Shown: in pieces, positions 49,468-56,766 of the stretch
How the letters are laid out: each line of letters begins with the position of its first letter
Numbering within the stretch: the first letter of the stretch is position 1
Source of the DNA: Paenibacillus solanacearum
GTDB taxonomy: Bacteria; Bacillota; Bacilli; Paenibacillales; NBRC-103111
Reading direction: 5' to 3'
Length of the DNA: 64,000 bases
Assembly: GCF_910593845.1 (NCBI RefSeq)
Contig: NZ_CAJVAS010000018.1
Span: 1-64,000 of the forward strand
Program-made: the position numbers and the translations under genes
The notes under the pieces: model-generated
Told to the model about the DNA's origin: nothing
The model's input: only the letters and a program-made list of their open reading frames with translations
Databases searched by the model: none

Positions 49468-50853
49468 TTGAAAACTGTAGTCATTATCGGCGGCGGGATC
49501 ACCGGACTATCGGCCGCTTATTTTTTGGAAAAGACGTTGAAATCTCGGTCGTCGCAGGCCAACATTGTGCTGGTGGAAGCCAGCGATGCGCTGGGCGGCA
49601 AAATCCGAACCGTTCACGACGGCGAATTCATTATGGAGACAGGAGCGGACTCGATTGTCGCGCGCAAGACGAATGTCGCTCCGTTGCTGGAGGAGCTCGG
49701 TCTGCAGGACGACGTGGTGTACAACGCCACGGGCATCTCCTATATATATGCGGACGGCGAGCTGAAGCAGATTCCGAAGGACGCGGTGTTCGGCATTCCG
49801 CTCAGCATGGAGTCGCTAGCTACGACGACGCTCGTATCGGCGCAGGGCAAGGTGGATGCGCTCAAAGATTTCTATACCCCGAACGAAACGTTTACGAAGG
49901 AAAGCTCCGTTGGGGCGTTTCTCGAACATTTTCTCGGCAAGGAGCTGGTGGAAAAGCAAATTTCGCCGGTCTTGTCGGGCGTATACTCCGGTCGGCTGGA
50001 GGACTTGACGATCGCGTCCACGCTGCCGTACTTGCTCGAATATAAAAATAAATACGGCAGCATCATTCAAGGGCTGGCCGAGAACAAGCAGCGGTTTCAG
50101 GGGAACGGGGACAGGAAGTTTTTGTCGTTCAAGCAAGGCGTCTCTTCTCTGGTCGACCGCATGGAAGAGCGGCTGACGATGACGCGCATTTACAAAGGCG
50201 TACGAGCCGAGGAGGTCGGGAAGCTTCCGGAGCGTTATGTCGTTTCGCTGTCCAACAACGAGCAGGTGGAGGCGGATTTCATCGTACTGAGTACGCTGCA
50301 CCCGGCAGCGCAGCGTCTGCTTGGCGACGAGCGGCTGGATGAAGATTTCGACCGGTTGAAGAACAGCTCGCTTATTAGCGCGTACCTGGGGTTCGACCTT
50401 CAGGACAGCGAGCTGCCCAAGAACGGAACAGGCTTCATCGTCGCGGAAGGCAGCGACCTGAAGTGCAACGCCTGTACGTGGACGAGCCGCAAATGGGAGC
50501 ATACGTCGGAGAAGAACCGGCTGCTGGTCCGTTTATTTTACAAGAGCACCGGCCGGGATTACGATACGCTTCAACAGATGACCGAGGCGCAGCTACTGGA
50601 GGTCGCGCGGAAAGATATCGAAGACAGCCTGGGCATTACCGGCGTTCCGGTATCGTTCGAAGTCACCAAATGGCATGAGACGATGCCCAATTACCATTTG
50701 CAGCACCCGCAAGCGGTACAATCGCTCGAGGACAAACTGGCCGAGTACTACCCTAACGTGATCTTGGCCGGCTGCTCCTATTATGGCGTCGGCATCCCGG
50801 ATTGCATCCTGAACGGCGAGCGGACCGCGCAGCAGATTGTGGATCGATTGTAG
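49468..50853 (+). CDS. hemY: Protoporphyrinogen/coproporphyrinogen oxidase
   Basis: A 461-residue FAD enzyme of haem synthesis. N-terminal dinucleotide motif VVIIGGGITGLSAAYFLE, then ASDALGGKIRT and FIMETGADSIVARK; C-terminal ILAGCSYYGVGIPDCILNGE is diagnostic. In Firmicutes HemY (CgoX) oxidises coproporphyrinogen III to coproporphyrin III. TTG start at 49468 with GGCGGGTGG upstream. hemE and hemH are not adjacent. Confidence 0.93.
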   Translation: MKTVVIIGGGITGLSAAYFLEKTLKSRSSQANIVLVEASDALGGKIRTVHDGEFIMETGADSIVARKTNVAPLLEELGLQDDVVYNATGISYIYADGELKQIPKDAVFGIPLSMESLATTTLVSAQGKVDALKDFYTPNETFTKESSVGAFLEHFLGKELVEKQISPVLSGVYSGRLEDLTIASTLPYLLEYKNKYGSIIQGLAENKQRFQGNGDRKFLSFKQGVSSLVDRMEERLTMTRIYKGVRAEEVGKLPERYVVSLSNNEQVEADFIVLSTLHPAAQRLLGDERLDEDFDRLKNSSLISAYLGFDLQDSELPKNGTGFIVAEGSDLKCNACTWTSRKWEHTSEKNRLLVRLFYKSTGRDYDTLQQMTEAQLLEVARKDIEDSLGITGVPVSFEVTKWHETMPNYHLQHPQAVQSLEDKLAEYYPNVILAGCSYYGVGIPDCILNGERTAQQIVDRL

Positions 50854-50940
50854 ACTACCGGAAGCTTCGCGATATTCACTGTGATGATGAAGACATAGAT
50901 CGGGCAGATCTTTCTTACGGCTAAATCCCGACATTGCATA

Positions 50941-50949
50941 TGATATAAT
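50941..50949 (+). promoter_or_regulatory. Extended -10 promoter for a coupled small-gene pair
   Basis: TGATATAAT, an extended -10 element, lies 38 bases before the first small gene; no clear -35 is present. Confidence 0.55.
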
Positions 50950-50986
50950 GTAAGCATGATCGTACCGATGGAAGGGTGGGAGCGAC

Positions 50987-51139
50987 ATGAAGCTAATTCA
51001 GGATGTTCATAAACTAATAAAGCTAACGGGTGAACGGGCTAAGCTGGATGCCAAGGCAAACGGCACTTACATCGTTTATAAAACGGAGAAAGGCCAGATC
51101 GTCAAGGAATATGCCAATGGGCAGGTTGAGCTCATTTGA
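50987..51139 (+). CDS. Small hypothetical protein (50 aa), first of a coupled pair
   Basis: MKLIQDVHKLIKLTGERAKL, then a predicted beta hairpin GTYIVYKTEKGQIVKEYANG and QVELI. GAAGGGTGGGAG lies 5-10 bases upstream of the ATG at 50987. An amphipathic helix followed by a beta hairpin suggests a compact binding protein. Its TGA overlaps the TTG of the next gene by 4 bases (TTGA). Not recognised. Confidence 0.65.
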   Translation: MKLIQDVHKLIKLTGERAKLDAKANGTYIVYKTEKGQIVKEYANGQVELI

Positions 51140-51285
51140 ATCTTATTGATCATTTAATCGTCGTTGACAATAGTGATATGACCGGTGAAATTGTCTTCGA
51201 AGCAGAGCAGGGTATCCTGAAATATCAAGCAGACGCACTTCCCCAGTGGGTTTTAGGTATCGCACGGAATTTTGAATCAAGATGA
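51136..51285 (+). CDS. Small hypothetical protein (49 aa), second of a coupled pair
   Basis: Starts at TTG 51136, overlapping the preceding stop. Sequence LNLIDHLIVVDNSDMTGEIV, then FEAEQGILKYQADALPQWVL and GIARNFESR. Mostly beta with a short C-terminal helix. The 4-base coupling, similar sizes and shared promoter suggest a two-protein unit. A toxin-antitoxin role is possible but nothing identifies either as a toxin. Confidence 0.6.
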   Translation: MNLIDHLIVVDNSDMTGEIVFEAEQGILKYQADALPQWVLGIARNFESR

Positions 51286-51316
51286 TTAGGTGTATGACGA
51301 TGCCTGTTCACAAAAT

Positions 51317-51361
51317 AAAATCCCGAGCCGCCCTAAACGGAGGCTCGGGATCTATTTTTTT
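51317..51361. terminator. Bidirectional terminator
   Basis: ATCCCGAGCC (51320-51329) pairs with GGCTCGGGAT (51342-51351), with AT-rich runs on either side (AAAATAAA and CTATTTTTTT). Ends the small pair and deoD. Confidence 0.9.
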
Positions 51362-51367
51362 CACGTG

Positions 51368-52075
51368 TTACAAGGTGATGGCTGTCTCCAGTGCGACTTC
51401 CATCATTTCGCGGAACGACGTTTGTCTTTCTTCCGACGTCGTTTCTTCCCCGGTCAGCAGATGATCGCTCACCGTCAGGATCGTCAGCGCGTTGACGCCG
51501 TACTTGGCGGCGACGGTGTACAGCGCGGTAGTTTCCATCTCGACGCCCAGGACGCCGTGAGCCATCAGTCTTTCGACGACCGTCTTGTCATCGCGGTAAA
51601 AGGAGTCGGAGCTGAAGATGTTCCCGACATGCGGCTTGATGCCTTTGGCCATCGCCTGCTCATATGCCGTCTTCAGCAAAGCGAAGCTGGCGATCGGAGC
51701 GAAGTCAAAGCCGGGGAACACAAGCCGGTTGATGTTCGAATCCGTGCAGGCGGCCTGCGCGAGAATCAGCTCCCGCACGCGGACATGCTCCTGCATCGCG
51801 CCGCACGTGCCGACGCGGATCAAGTTCTTCACGCCGTACTCCCGGATCAGCTCATTAGCATAAATGCTGAACGAAGGGATGCCCATGCCTGATCCTTGCA
51901 CGGACAGGCGCTGTCCGCGGTACGTTCCGGTATAACCGAGCATGCCCCGCACTTCGTTATAGCAGACGACATTTTCCAAATACGTCTCCGCAATAAATTT
52001 GGCCCGAAGCGGGTCACCCGGCATCAGTATCGTTCCTGCAATATCTCCTGGTTTGGCTGCGATATGTACGCTCAT
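51368..52075 (-). CDS. deoD: Purine nucleoside phosphorylase
   Basis: A 235-residue hexameric-type purine nucleoside phosphorylase that cleaves purine (deoxy)nucleosides to base and (deoxy)ribose-1-phosphate. Family marks: GTILMPGDPLRAKFIAETYL, GSGMGIPSFSIYANELIREY, LIRVGTCGAM and GVEMETTALYTVAAKYG; Asp in LTVSDHL acts in catalysis. Length and start are standard (MSVHIAAKPGDIA). Single gene. Confidence 0.96.
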   Translation of the reverse strand: MSVHIAAKPGDIAGTILMPGDPLRAKFIAETYLENVVCYNEVRGMLGYTGTYRGQRLSVQGSGMGIPSFSIYANELIREYGVKNLIRVGTCGAMQEHVRVRELILAQAACTDSNINRLVFPGFDFAPIASFALLKTAYEQAMAKGIKPHVGNIFSSDSFYRDDKTVVERLMAHGVLGVEMETTALYTVAAKYGVNALTILTVSDHLLTGEETTSEERQTSFREMMEVALETAITL

Positions 52076-52166
52076 GATCGTATTCCTCCTGCGATGGTCT
52101 TTCTATATTCCATTAGTATAATGCAGTTGCCTTGAATGTACACATGAAATGTGAATAACGTTTACG

Positions 52167-52619
52167 TTACGATTTGCCGAGAAAGAAGGACAATATTCCC
52201 GCCGCGATGAGCGGGCCGACCGGAACGCCACGGAAGAAAGCGACCCCGATAATCGTACCCAGCATTAATCCGGTAACGACGGCAGGCTGATTCGTCATTA
52301 AAGCGGCGCCGCGGCCGCCCATATAGGCGACCAGCACGCCGACGGCGATCGCCAGCAGCGACTTCCAATGGAGGAACGATTGGTAGATGGTCTGAAATTC
52401 GATCTTGCCGCTGGCGATCGGCGCCAGAATGCCGATGGTCAGTACAATGATTCCGACCGTGAGACCGTATTTCTCGATCCACGGAAACGCTTGATGCAGA
52501 TGAACGACGCGGAGCAGCAGCAGCGCGACGACGGCAATCGTAATGGAGGAGTTGCTGCTGAGAATTCCGAGCGCCGCCAAAATCAACAGAACAATCGAAG
52601 GCATATCGATTTGTGGCAT
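52167..52619 (-). CDS. DUF441-family membrane protein
   Basis: A 150-residue integral membrane protein with four to five helices (MPSIVLLILAALGILSSNSS, YGLTVGIIVLTIGILAPIAS, MLGTIIGVAFFRGVPVGPLI). The motif set IASGKI, AYMGGRGAALM and FFRGVPVGPLIAAGI is that of DUF441 (YtwI-like). AAAGGAG precedes the start. Function unknown. Confidence 0.9.
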   Translation of the reverse strand: MPQIDMPSIVLLILAALGILSSNSSITIAVVALLLLRVVHLHQAFPWIEKYGLTVGIIVLTIGILAPIASGKIEFQTIYQSFLHWKSLLAIAVGVLVAYMGGRGAALMTNQPAVVTGLMLGTIIGVAFFRGVPVGPLIAAGILSFFLGKS

Positions 52620-52670
52620 AGTCAGAAGCTCCTTTGATAGGGAATGGAATTTCGTAACGCCGGGCTTGCG

Positions 52671-53378
52671 CTATACGGACGGCAAATGAAGCTCTTCTCT
52701 GGCCTTCGCTTCGCTTTTTTCCGGCCAGTGCACGCCCTGCTCCCATGCCAGAACGAAAGATTCGTATCTGCGCTCTGCCGGAACGGCGTCCAACGGGCCG
52801 AAATACCGCTCGATCGCGAGCAGCTGCGATGCGTGCGCCCGCAGCGCTTCCGCCTTCATCTGCCACTGCGGCTCCGTATCGATCGTGAGTGCCGGTCGGC
52901 GCCCTTGCTGCCGCAATTCGTCCGACATGACATAGTACAGCCGCTCCACGGCCGGACATTGGCCGTTCAGCACCGCTTTCGTCGCGAGCCGGGAGATCGC
53001 CATATGATCGGGGTGGCGGTTGCCGCCGTCTTCGGGAAAGGTGAACACCGCCTTGGACCGGTGCCGGTTAATAAATGCCGCGACCCGTTCCACGGCCTCG
53101 CGCTCCTCCGCGGCGGCGAGCCGGCCGTCGGGATAACCGAGGTGAACGACCTCCGAGAGGCCGAGGACGGCCGCCGCGCGGTTCATTTCGCGCTCGCGCA
53201 GCGCTCCGAGCTGCTCGCCGGTCAGATGGCCGAAGGCGCCGTTCTTCTTCCCGGCATCGCCCCGGGTGGCGAGCAGCAGGGCCGGCGGGTGGCCCGCATC
53301 GGCAAGCTGCCGAATAAGACAGGCGCTCAGAAATGTTTCATCATCGGGGTGCGCGTAAATCAAGCTGACGCTGGACAT
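52671..53378 (-). CDS. PIG-L/LmbE-family deacetylase, possibly bacillithiol pathway (BshB2-like)
   Basis: A 235-residue zinc deacetylase: metal-binding AHPDDETFLSACLI near the N-terminus, GDAGKKNGAFGHLTGEQLGA and NRHPDHMAISRLAT further on. In Bacillales such enzymes deacetylate GlcNAc-malate to make bacillithiol or modify other GlcNAc conjugates. BshB2-type assignment is a guess from the taxon and length. ATG at 53378 follows GGAGC; seven upstream codons have no site. Confidence 0.82.
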   Translation of the reverse strand: MSSVSLIYAHPDDETFLSACLIRQLADAGHPPALLLATRGDAGKKNGAFGHLTGEQLGALREREMNRAAAVLGLSEVVHLGYPDGRLAAAEEREAVERVAAFINRHRSKAVFTFPEDGGNRHPDHMAISRLATKAVLNGQCPAVERLYYVMSDELRQQGRRPALTIDTEPQWQMKAEALRAHASQLLAIERYFGPLDAVPAERRYESFVLAWEQGVHWPEKSEAKAREELHLPSV

Positions 53379-53559
53379 CGTTTGCTCCGTCCCTTCCACG
53401 TGGATTCCTGATTTATTATAGCCGAAGAACGGGACGTTTTACCAAACCTTGGGCCAAATGCAGAGGCCCCATGCCGCCGCCGAAGAGCGGGACCGCTCCG
53501 GCTTTCGCCCGATTTCCGAGTGCGCTATACTTAGCGGTAGAGGAGGGCCGCTATCATTT

Positions 53560-54435
53560 ATGGATACGATTACACATACGTTATTTGGACTTACTTTATA
53601 CGGCGCGGTGGATAAAAGCGGCATGTCGAAGCACGAGAAGCAGGCACTGCTCTTCACGACGGTCGCCGGCTCGCAAATTCCCGATATCGACGTCATTTCC
53701 GCCTGGTGGGATTCGGCCGGCCGTTACCAGATGTGGCATCGCGGCCTGACGCATTCCATCTGGCTCGTGCCGGTCTGGGCGGCGCTGCTGGCCGGTCTGG
53801 CGCGCCTGCTGTGGCGCACCAAGGGCTGGAGTTTGTTCTTCATCGCACTGCTCGCCGTGTTCATTCACGATACGAGCGATCTGTTCAATGCCTGGGGGAC
53901 CGGGTACTTCGAGCCTTTCTCGCCGATGCGCATCACGTTCGGCACGGTGCCGATCGTCGATCTCGTCTTCTGGGCGGTCATGCTCCTCGGCTTTGTCACC
54001 GTCCGGTGGGGCGGGCGGTTGAAGCGCATCCCGTCTCACCGCCTATACCGCTTGGTGTGGATGGTGATGGCGCTTCATGTGCTGATCCAATCCGTTCAAG
54101 GCTATACATTGTATCGCCAGGCTGCGCCGCTATATGACGAAGTCGCCTTGTCGGCGGACTTTGTTCCCGGCGTGTTTACCGTGATCGGGAAGAAGGGCGA
54201 TAAGGTCGATCTGTCCAGAGGGACCGTATGGACAGGACTGCGGCAGCAAATGCAGCTCGTATCGAGAGAGGATACGAATCTGGATCGGCTGTTCGAGCAA
54301 AATCCGAAGGCGAAGACACTGTACGAATGGTCTCCTTTTGTCGTGATCGTCGATGACGAGAAGCGGATCGGGCTGTATGACCCGCGCTTTTACCGCAACG
54401 GGCAATCGTTCTTGTTCGAGTTTATCGAGAAGTAG
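53560..54435 (+). CDS. YdjM/YfhO-type membrane-bound metal-dependent hydrolase
   Basis: A 291-residue membrane protein. N-terminal MDTITHTLFGLTLYGAVDKS, HRGLTHSIWLVPVWAALLAG and FIHDTSDLFNAWGT give the His/Asp ligands of the LexA-binding inner-membrane-associated hydrolase family. Four to five transmembrane helices, then a soluble C-terminal domain (about 195-290). ATG at 53560 lies 12 bases after AGGAGGG. Substrate unknown. Confidence 0.85.
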   Translation: MDTITHTLFGLTLYGAVDKSGMSKHEKQALLFTTVAGSQIPDIDVISAWWDSAGRYQMWHRGLTHSIWLVPVWAALLAGLARLLWRTKGWSLFFIALLAVFIHDTSDLFNAWGTGYFEPFSPMRITFGTVPIVDLVFWAVMLLGFVTVRWGGRLKRIPSHRLYRLVWMVMALHVLIQSVQGYTLYRQAAPLYDEVALSADFVPGVFTVIGKKGDKVDLSRGTVWTGLRQQMQLVSREDTNLDRLFEQNPKAKTLYEWSPFVVIVDDEKRIGLYDPRFYRNGQSFLFEFIEK

Positions 54436-54475
54436 GCAGTGAAAATGAGCGCGGCGCATAATTGTATTGACGGAG

Positions 54476-54747
54476 GTGAGGGTCATCGAACGGGAGCATG
54501 CGGTTGAACGAATCAGTAATGCGGTTGTGGAAGTAAAGACGGCACACGCGTATGGAACCTTCCGAAGCAGGAGGCCGTGTCGTTGCTATCCGCCGTACCT
54601 GCGGTCGCAGAAGAAATCACTTCCTTCCATACGGCGGTTCAATCGTATTACCCGCAGCAGGACTGCGTGGAGAAGGCGCTGCAGGTTATTCATGACGGCA
54701 TGGCGTTTCTTGACGCAGCCAAACGCTGCTGGGAATCGATCCGCTGA
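54476..54747 (+). pseudogene. Small gene disrupted by a frameshift
   Basis: Frame 1 encodes VRVIEREHAVERISNAVVEV and KTAHAYG, following GGAGGTG. From about 54550 the next frame reads WNLPKQEAVSLLSAVPAVAE, then EITSFHTAVQSYYPQQDCVE and FLDAAKRCWESIR before TGA at 54745. Neither piece is complete: the second has no start and stops upstream at once. Joined, they make an about 90-residue helical protein. One or two bases are altered near 54550, by decay or sequencing error. Family not recognised. Confidence 0.55.
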
Positions 54748-54804
54748 TCAAGGAACAAATTCGCCGATCGAATCTTTGCCAAGCCAACGAATCTCATTCG
54801 CCCG

Positions 54805-54828
54805 GCACCCTCGTTAGAGGGTGCTTTT
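54805..54828. terminator. Terminator between the broken small gene and the DeoR gene
   Basis: GCACCCTC (54805-54812), loop GTTA, GAGGGTGC (54817-54824), then TTTT on the plus strand. Confidence 0.85.
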
Positions 54829-54835
54829 CATATGC

Positions 54836-55594
54836 TTATACCAACTGAATGGCTACGCCTTTGGAGGCGAGCTGATCAATATCTTCCTGCGGAGCCTGCC
54901 GATCCGTAATCATCATGTCAAAATGCTCGACCGGGCAAACGAATGCCGGATGCACCTTGCCGAATTTGCTGTGGTCCGCGACCAGAATCGACTTGGCGGC
55001 ATGGCGCATCATCACATTTTTGACCTCGGCGGATGTCAGCGACGGCGCGGTAATGCCGCTCTTGATATGAATCCCCGATGTACCGAGGAAGCAAAGGTTC
55101 GCGCGGAAGTAAGAAATCATTTTTTCCGCGAGCGGTCCGATAATGCTGACCCTTGGGTTGACATCGCTCATGATGCCGCCGCAGACAAAGATGGAAATAT
55201 CTTTTCGTTGGCTGAATATATGGGCAAGCTCAATGCTGGTAGTCACGATCGTGATATTGGAGAAAAGCGCGAGCTTGCTCGCAATTTCCAAATTGGTCGT
55301 GCCGCCGTCCATAAAAATGGTATCCCCTTCATTGACCAAATCGACCGCGGCTTTAGCAATACGCTGCTTTTCGTCCAGTAAGCGAACAGGGGGGAGCGCC
55401 ATTTTTTGGTTTTTCGAAATGATGGCGCCGCCGTTAACCCGCTGGATTTGAGCGATCTCTTCCAAGAAGGCCAGGTCACGACGGACAGTGGCGGGAGACA
55501 CGTTGAGGCTTTGACACAGCTGGTCTATATTCATGAATTGATTGGTTTTGATCAGTTCCATGATAGCGGCAAGACGCATTTCCTTCTTTTTCAT
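54836..55594 (-). CDS. DeoR/GlpR-family transcriptional regulator
   Basis: A 252-residue repressor: N-terminal DeoR helix-turn-helix (MKKKEMRLAAIMELIKTNQF; LCQSLNVSPATVRRDLAFLE) and C-terminal sugar-phosphate-sensing DeoRC domain (EGDTIFMDGGTTNLEIASKL; ILVADHSKFGK). ATG at 55594 is chosen because AAGGA lies 9 bases upstream; the ATG three codons earlier touches it. Twin inverted repeats in the upstream intergenic region are candidate operators. Effector is probably a sugar phosphate. Confidence 0.92.
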   Translation of the reverse strand: MKKKEMRLAAIMELIKTNQFMNIDQLCQSLNVSPATVRRDLAFLEEIAQIQRVNGGAIISKNQKMALPPVRLLDEKQRIAKAAVDLVNEGDTIFMDGGTTNLEIASKLALFSNITIVTTSIELAHIFSQRKDISIFVCGGIMSDVNPRVSIIGPLAEKMISYFRANLCFLGTSGIHIKSGITAPSLTSAEVKNVMMRHAAKSILVADHSKFGKVHPAFVCPVEHFDMMITDRQAPQEDIDQLASKGVAIQLV

Positions 55595-55688
55595 TCGTGT
55601 CATTCCTTATATTTTCATTATTAAAAGTATACAAAGATCGTCATGGCCTTGTAAAGACAAGACGGATTATGCGGTTTTTAACTCCCTG

Positions 55689-55710
55689 AAATGATTAATG
55701 TTGATCATTT
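55689..55710. promoter_or_regulatory. Candidate operator, inverted repeat copy 1
   Basis: AAATGATTAAT, then GTTGA, then TCATTT. The ends AAATGAT/ATCATTT form an inverted repeat. The same 22-base pattern recurs at 55823-55844. Confidence 0.5.
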
Positions 55711-55822
55711 CATTTTGTTAATTTGATAAAACAATGGTTTTATGCTGCTATTTTGCGAAAAACGGATTGATGATAATCAAATTATGATTTAATATAGGGG
55801 TATCGAAGGAGATTTCGTGAAA

Positions 55823-55844
55823 AAATGATTAATAATAGTCATTT
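55823..55844. promoter_or_regulatory. Candidate operator, inverted repeat copy 2
   Basis: AAATGATTAAT, then AATAG, then TCATTT: identical in the first 11 and last 6 positions to copy 1, 134 bp away. It overlaps the region just after an isolated ribosome-binding site (AAGGAG at 55806-55811). Confidence 0.5.
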
Positions 55845-55994
55845 TGGATGATGGGGAAGGAGGTTTGCTGCGAAAGGGGCAGGGGAGAGCAAACGCTCGT
55901 TAATGATGTGCCGGTCTGGATGAGGCAGCATCGTTCTGCCTGATCGCGCTTCGGCGAGACAAATCGATAAATCAATTTCAGGAGGAATCAGCGA

Positions 55995-56699
55995 TTGCGA
56001 CTGTACATTATTCGTCATGCAGACCCGGACTACGCTAACAACACGATCACCCCAGCCGGGCATTTGGAAGCGCGAGCTTTGGCTGACAGGATGCAGAAGG
56101 AGAACATCGATGTTATTTACAGCTCACCTATGGGGCGGGCGCTTCACACCATGCAGTATACCGCGGAGCGCACCGGTCTGGAACCAACCGTTCAGCCGTG
56201 GCTGGCCGAATTGGCCGGCTGGAAGGTGCCCGATGTGTCAGGCAAGCATGCGGTGGCATGGAATGTAGACGGCGAACGGATTCGAGGACATAAGCCGTTT
56301 CCTTCAAGCGAGAACTGGCACAGCCACCCGATGTATGATCAGACGGATTTGGCGCACAGATTTTCGCAGCTGAAACAAGATTCCGATCTGTTCCTCAAGG
56401 AGCTCGGGTACGAAAGAAACGATGGAGTATATGAGATGTTCCGGCCGAATGAACGGAAGATCGCTGTGTTTTGTCACATGGGCTTCGGCCTGGCATGGAT
56501 AGCGCATTTGCTCGAGCTGCCGCTTTCCTTTGTGTGGAGCGGATTTTGGCTGGCTCCAAGCTCGGTAACGACCATTGTATTCGATCAAAGAACGGCGACG
56601 CGGGCCGTACCCCGTTGTTTGGGGATGGGCGATGTTTCGCATCTTTACCAAGCCGGACTTCCCGTTCAGCCCAGCGGCATCATCGCCAATTTTTATTGA
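55995..56699 (+). CDS. Histidine phosphatase (phosphoglycerate-mutase-like) family protein
   Basis: A 234-residue enzyme with the phospho-acceptor motif RLYIIRHADPDYANN (RHA), SPMGRALHTMQYTAERTG and second His in AVFCHMGFGLAWIAHLL. Family members remove phosphate from sugars, cofactors or proteins. TTG start at 55995 follows GGAGGAATC. It stands downstream of the long regulatory gap opposite the DeoR gene, which may control it. Substrate unknown. Confidence 0.88.
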   Translation: MRLYIIRHADPDYANNTITPAGHLEARALADRMQKENIDVIYSSPMGRALHTMQYTAERTGLEPTVQPWLAELAGWKVPDVSGKHAVAWNVDGERIRGHKPFPSSENWHSHPMYDQTDLAHRFSQLKQDSDLFLKELGYERNDGVYEMFRPNERKIAVFCHMGFGLAWIAHLLELPLSFVWSGFWLAPSSVTTIVFDQRTATRAVPRCLGMGDVSHLYQAGLPVQPSGIIANFY

Positions 56700-56766
56700 G
56701 CGAGCGCATGCATAATATTCGGCGGTGTTGATTGCCGCAAACCATACGATCATAAGGAGGGTGTCG

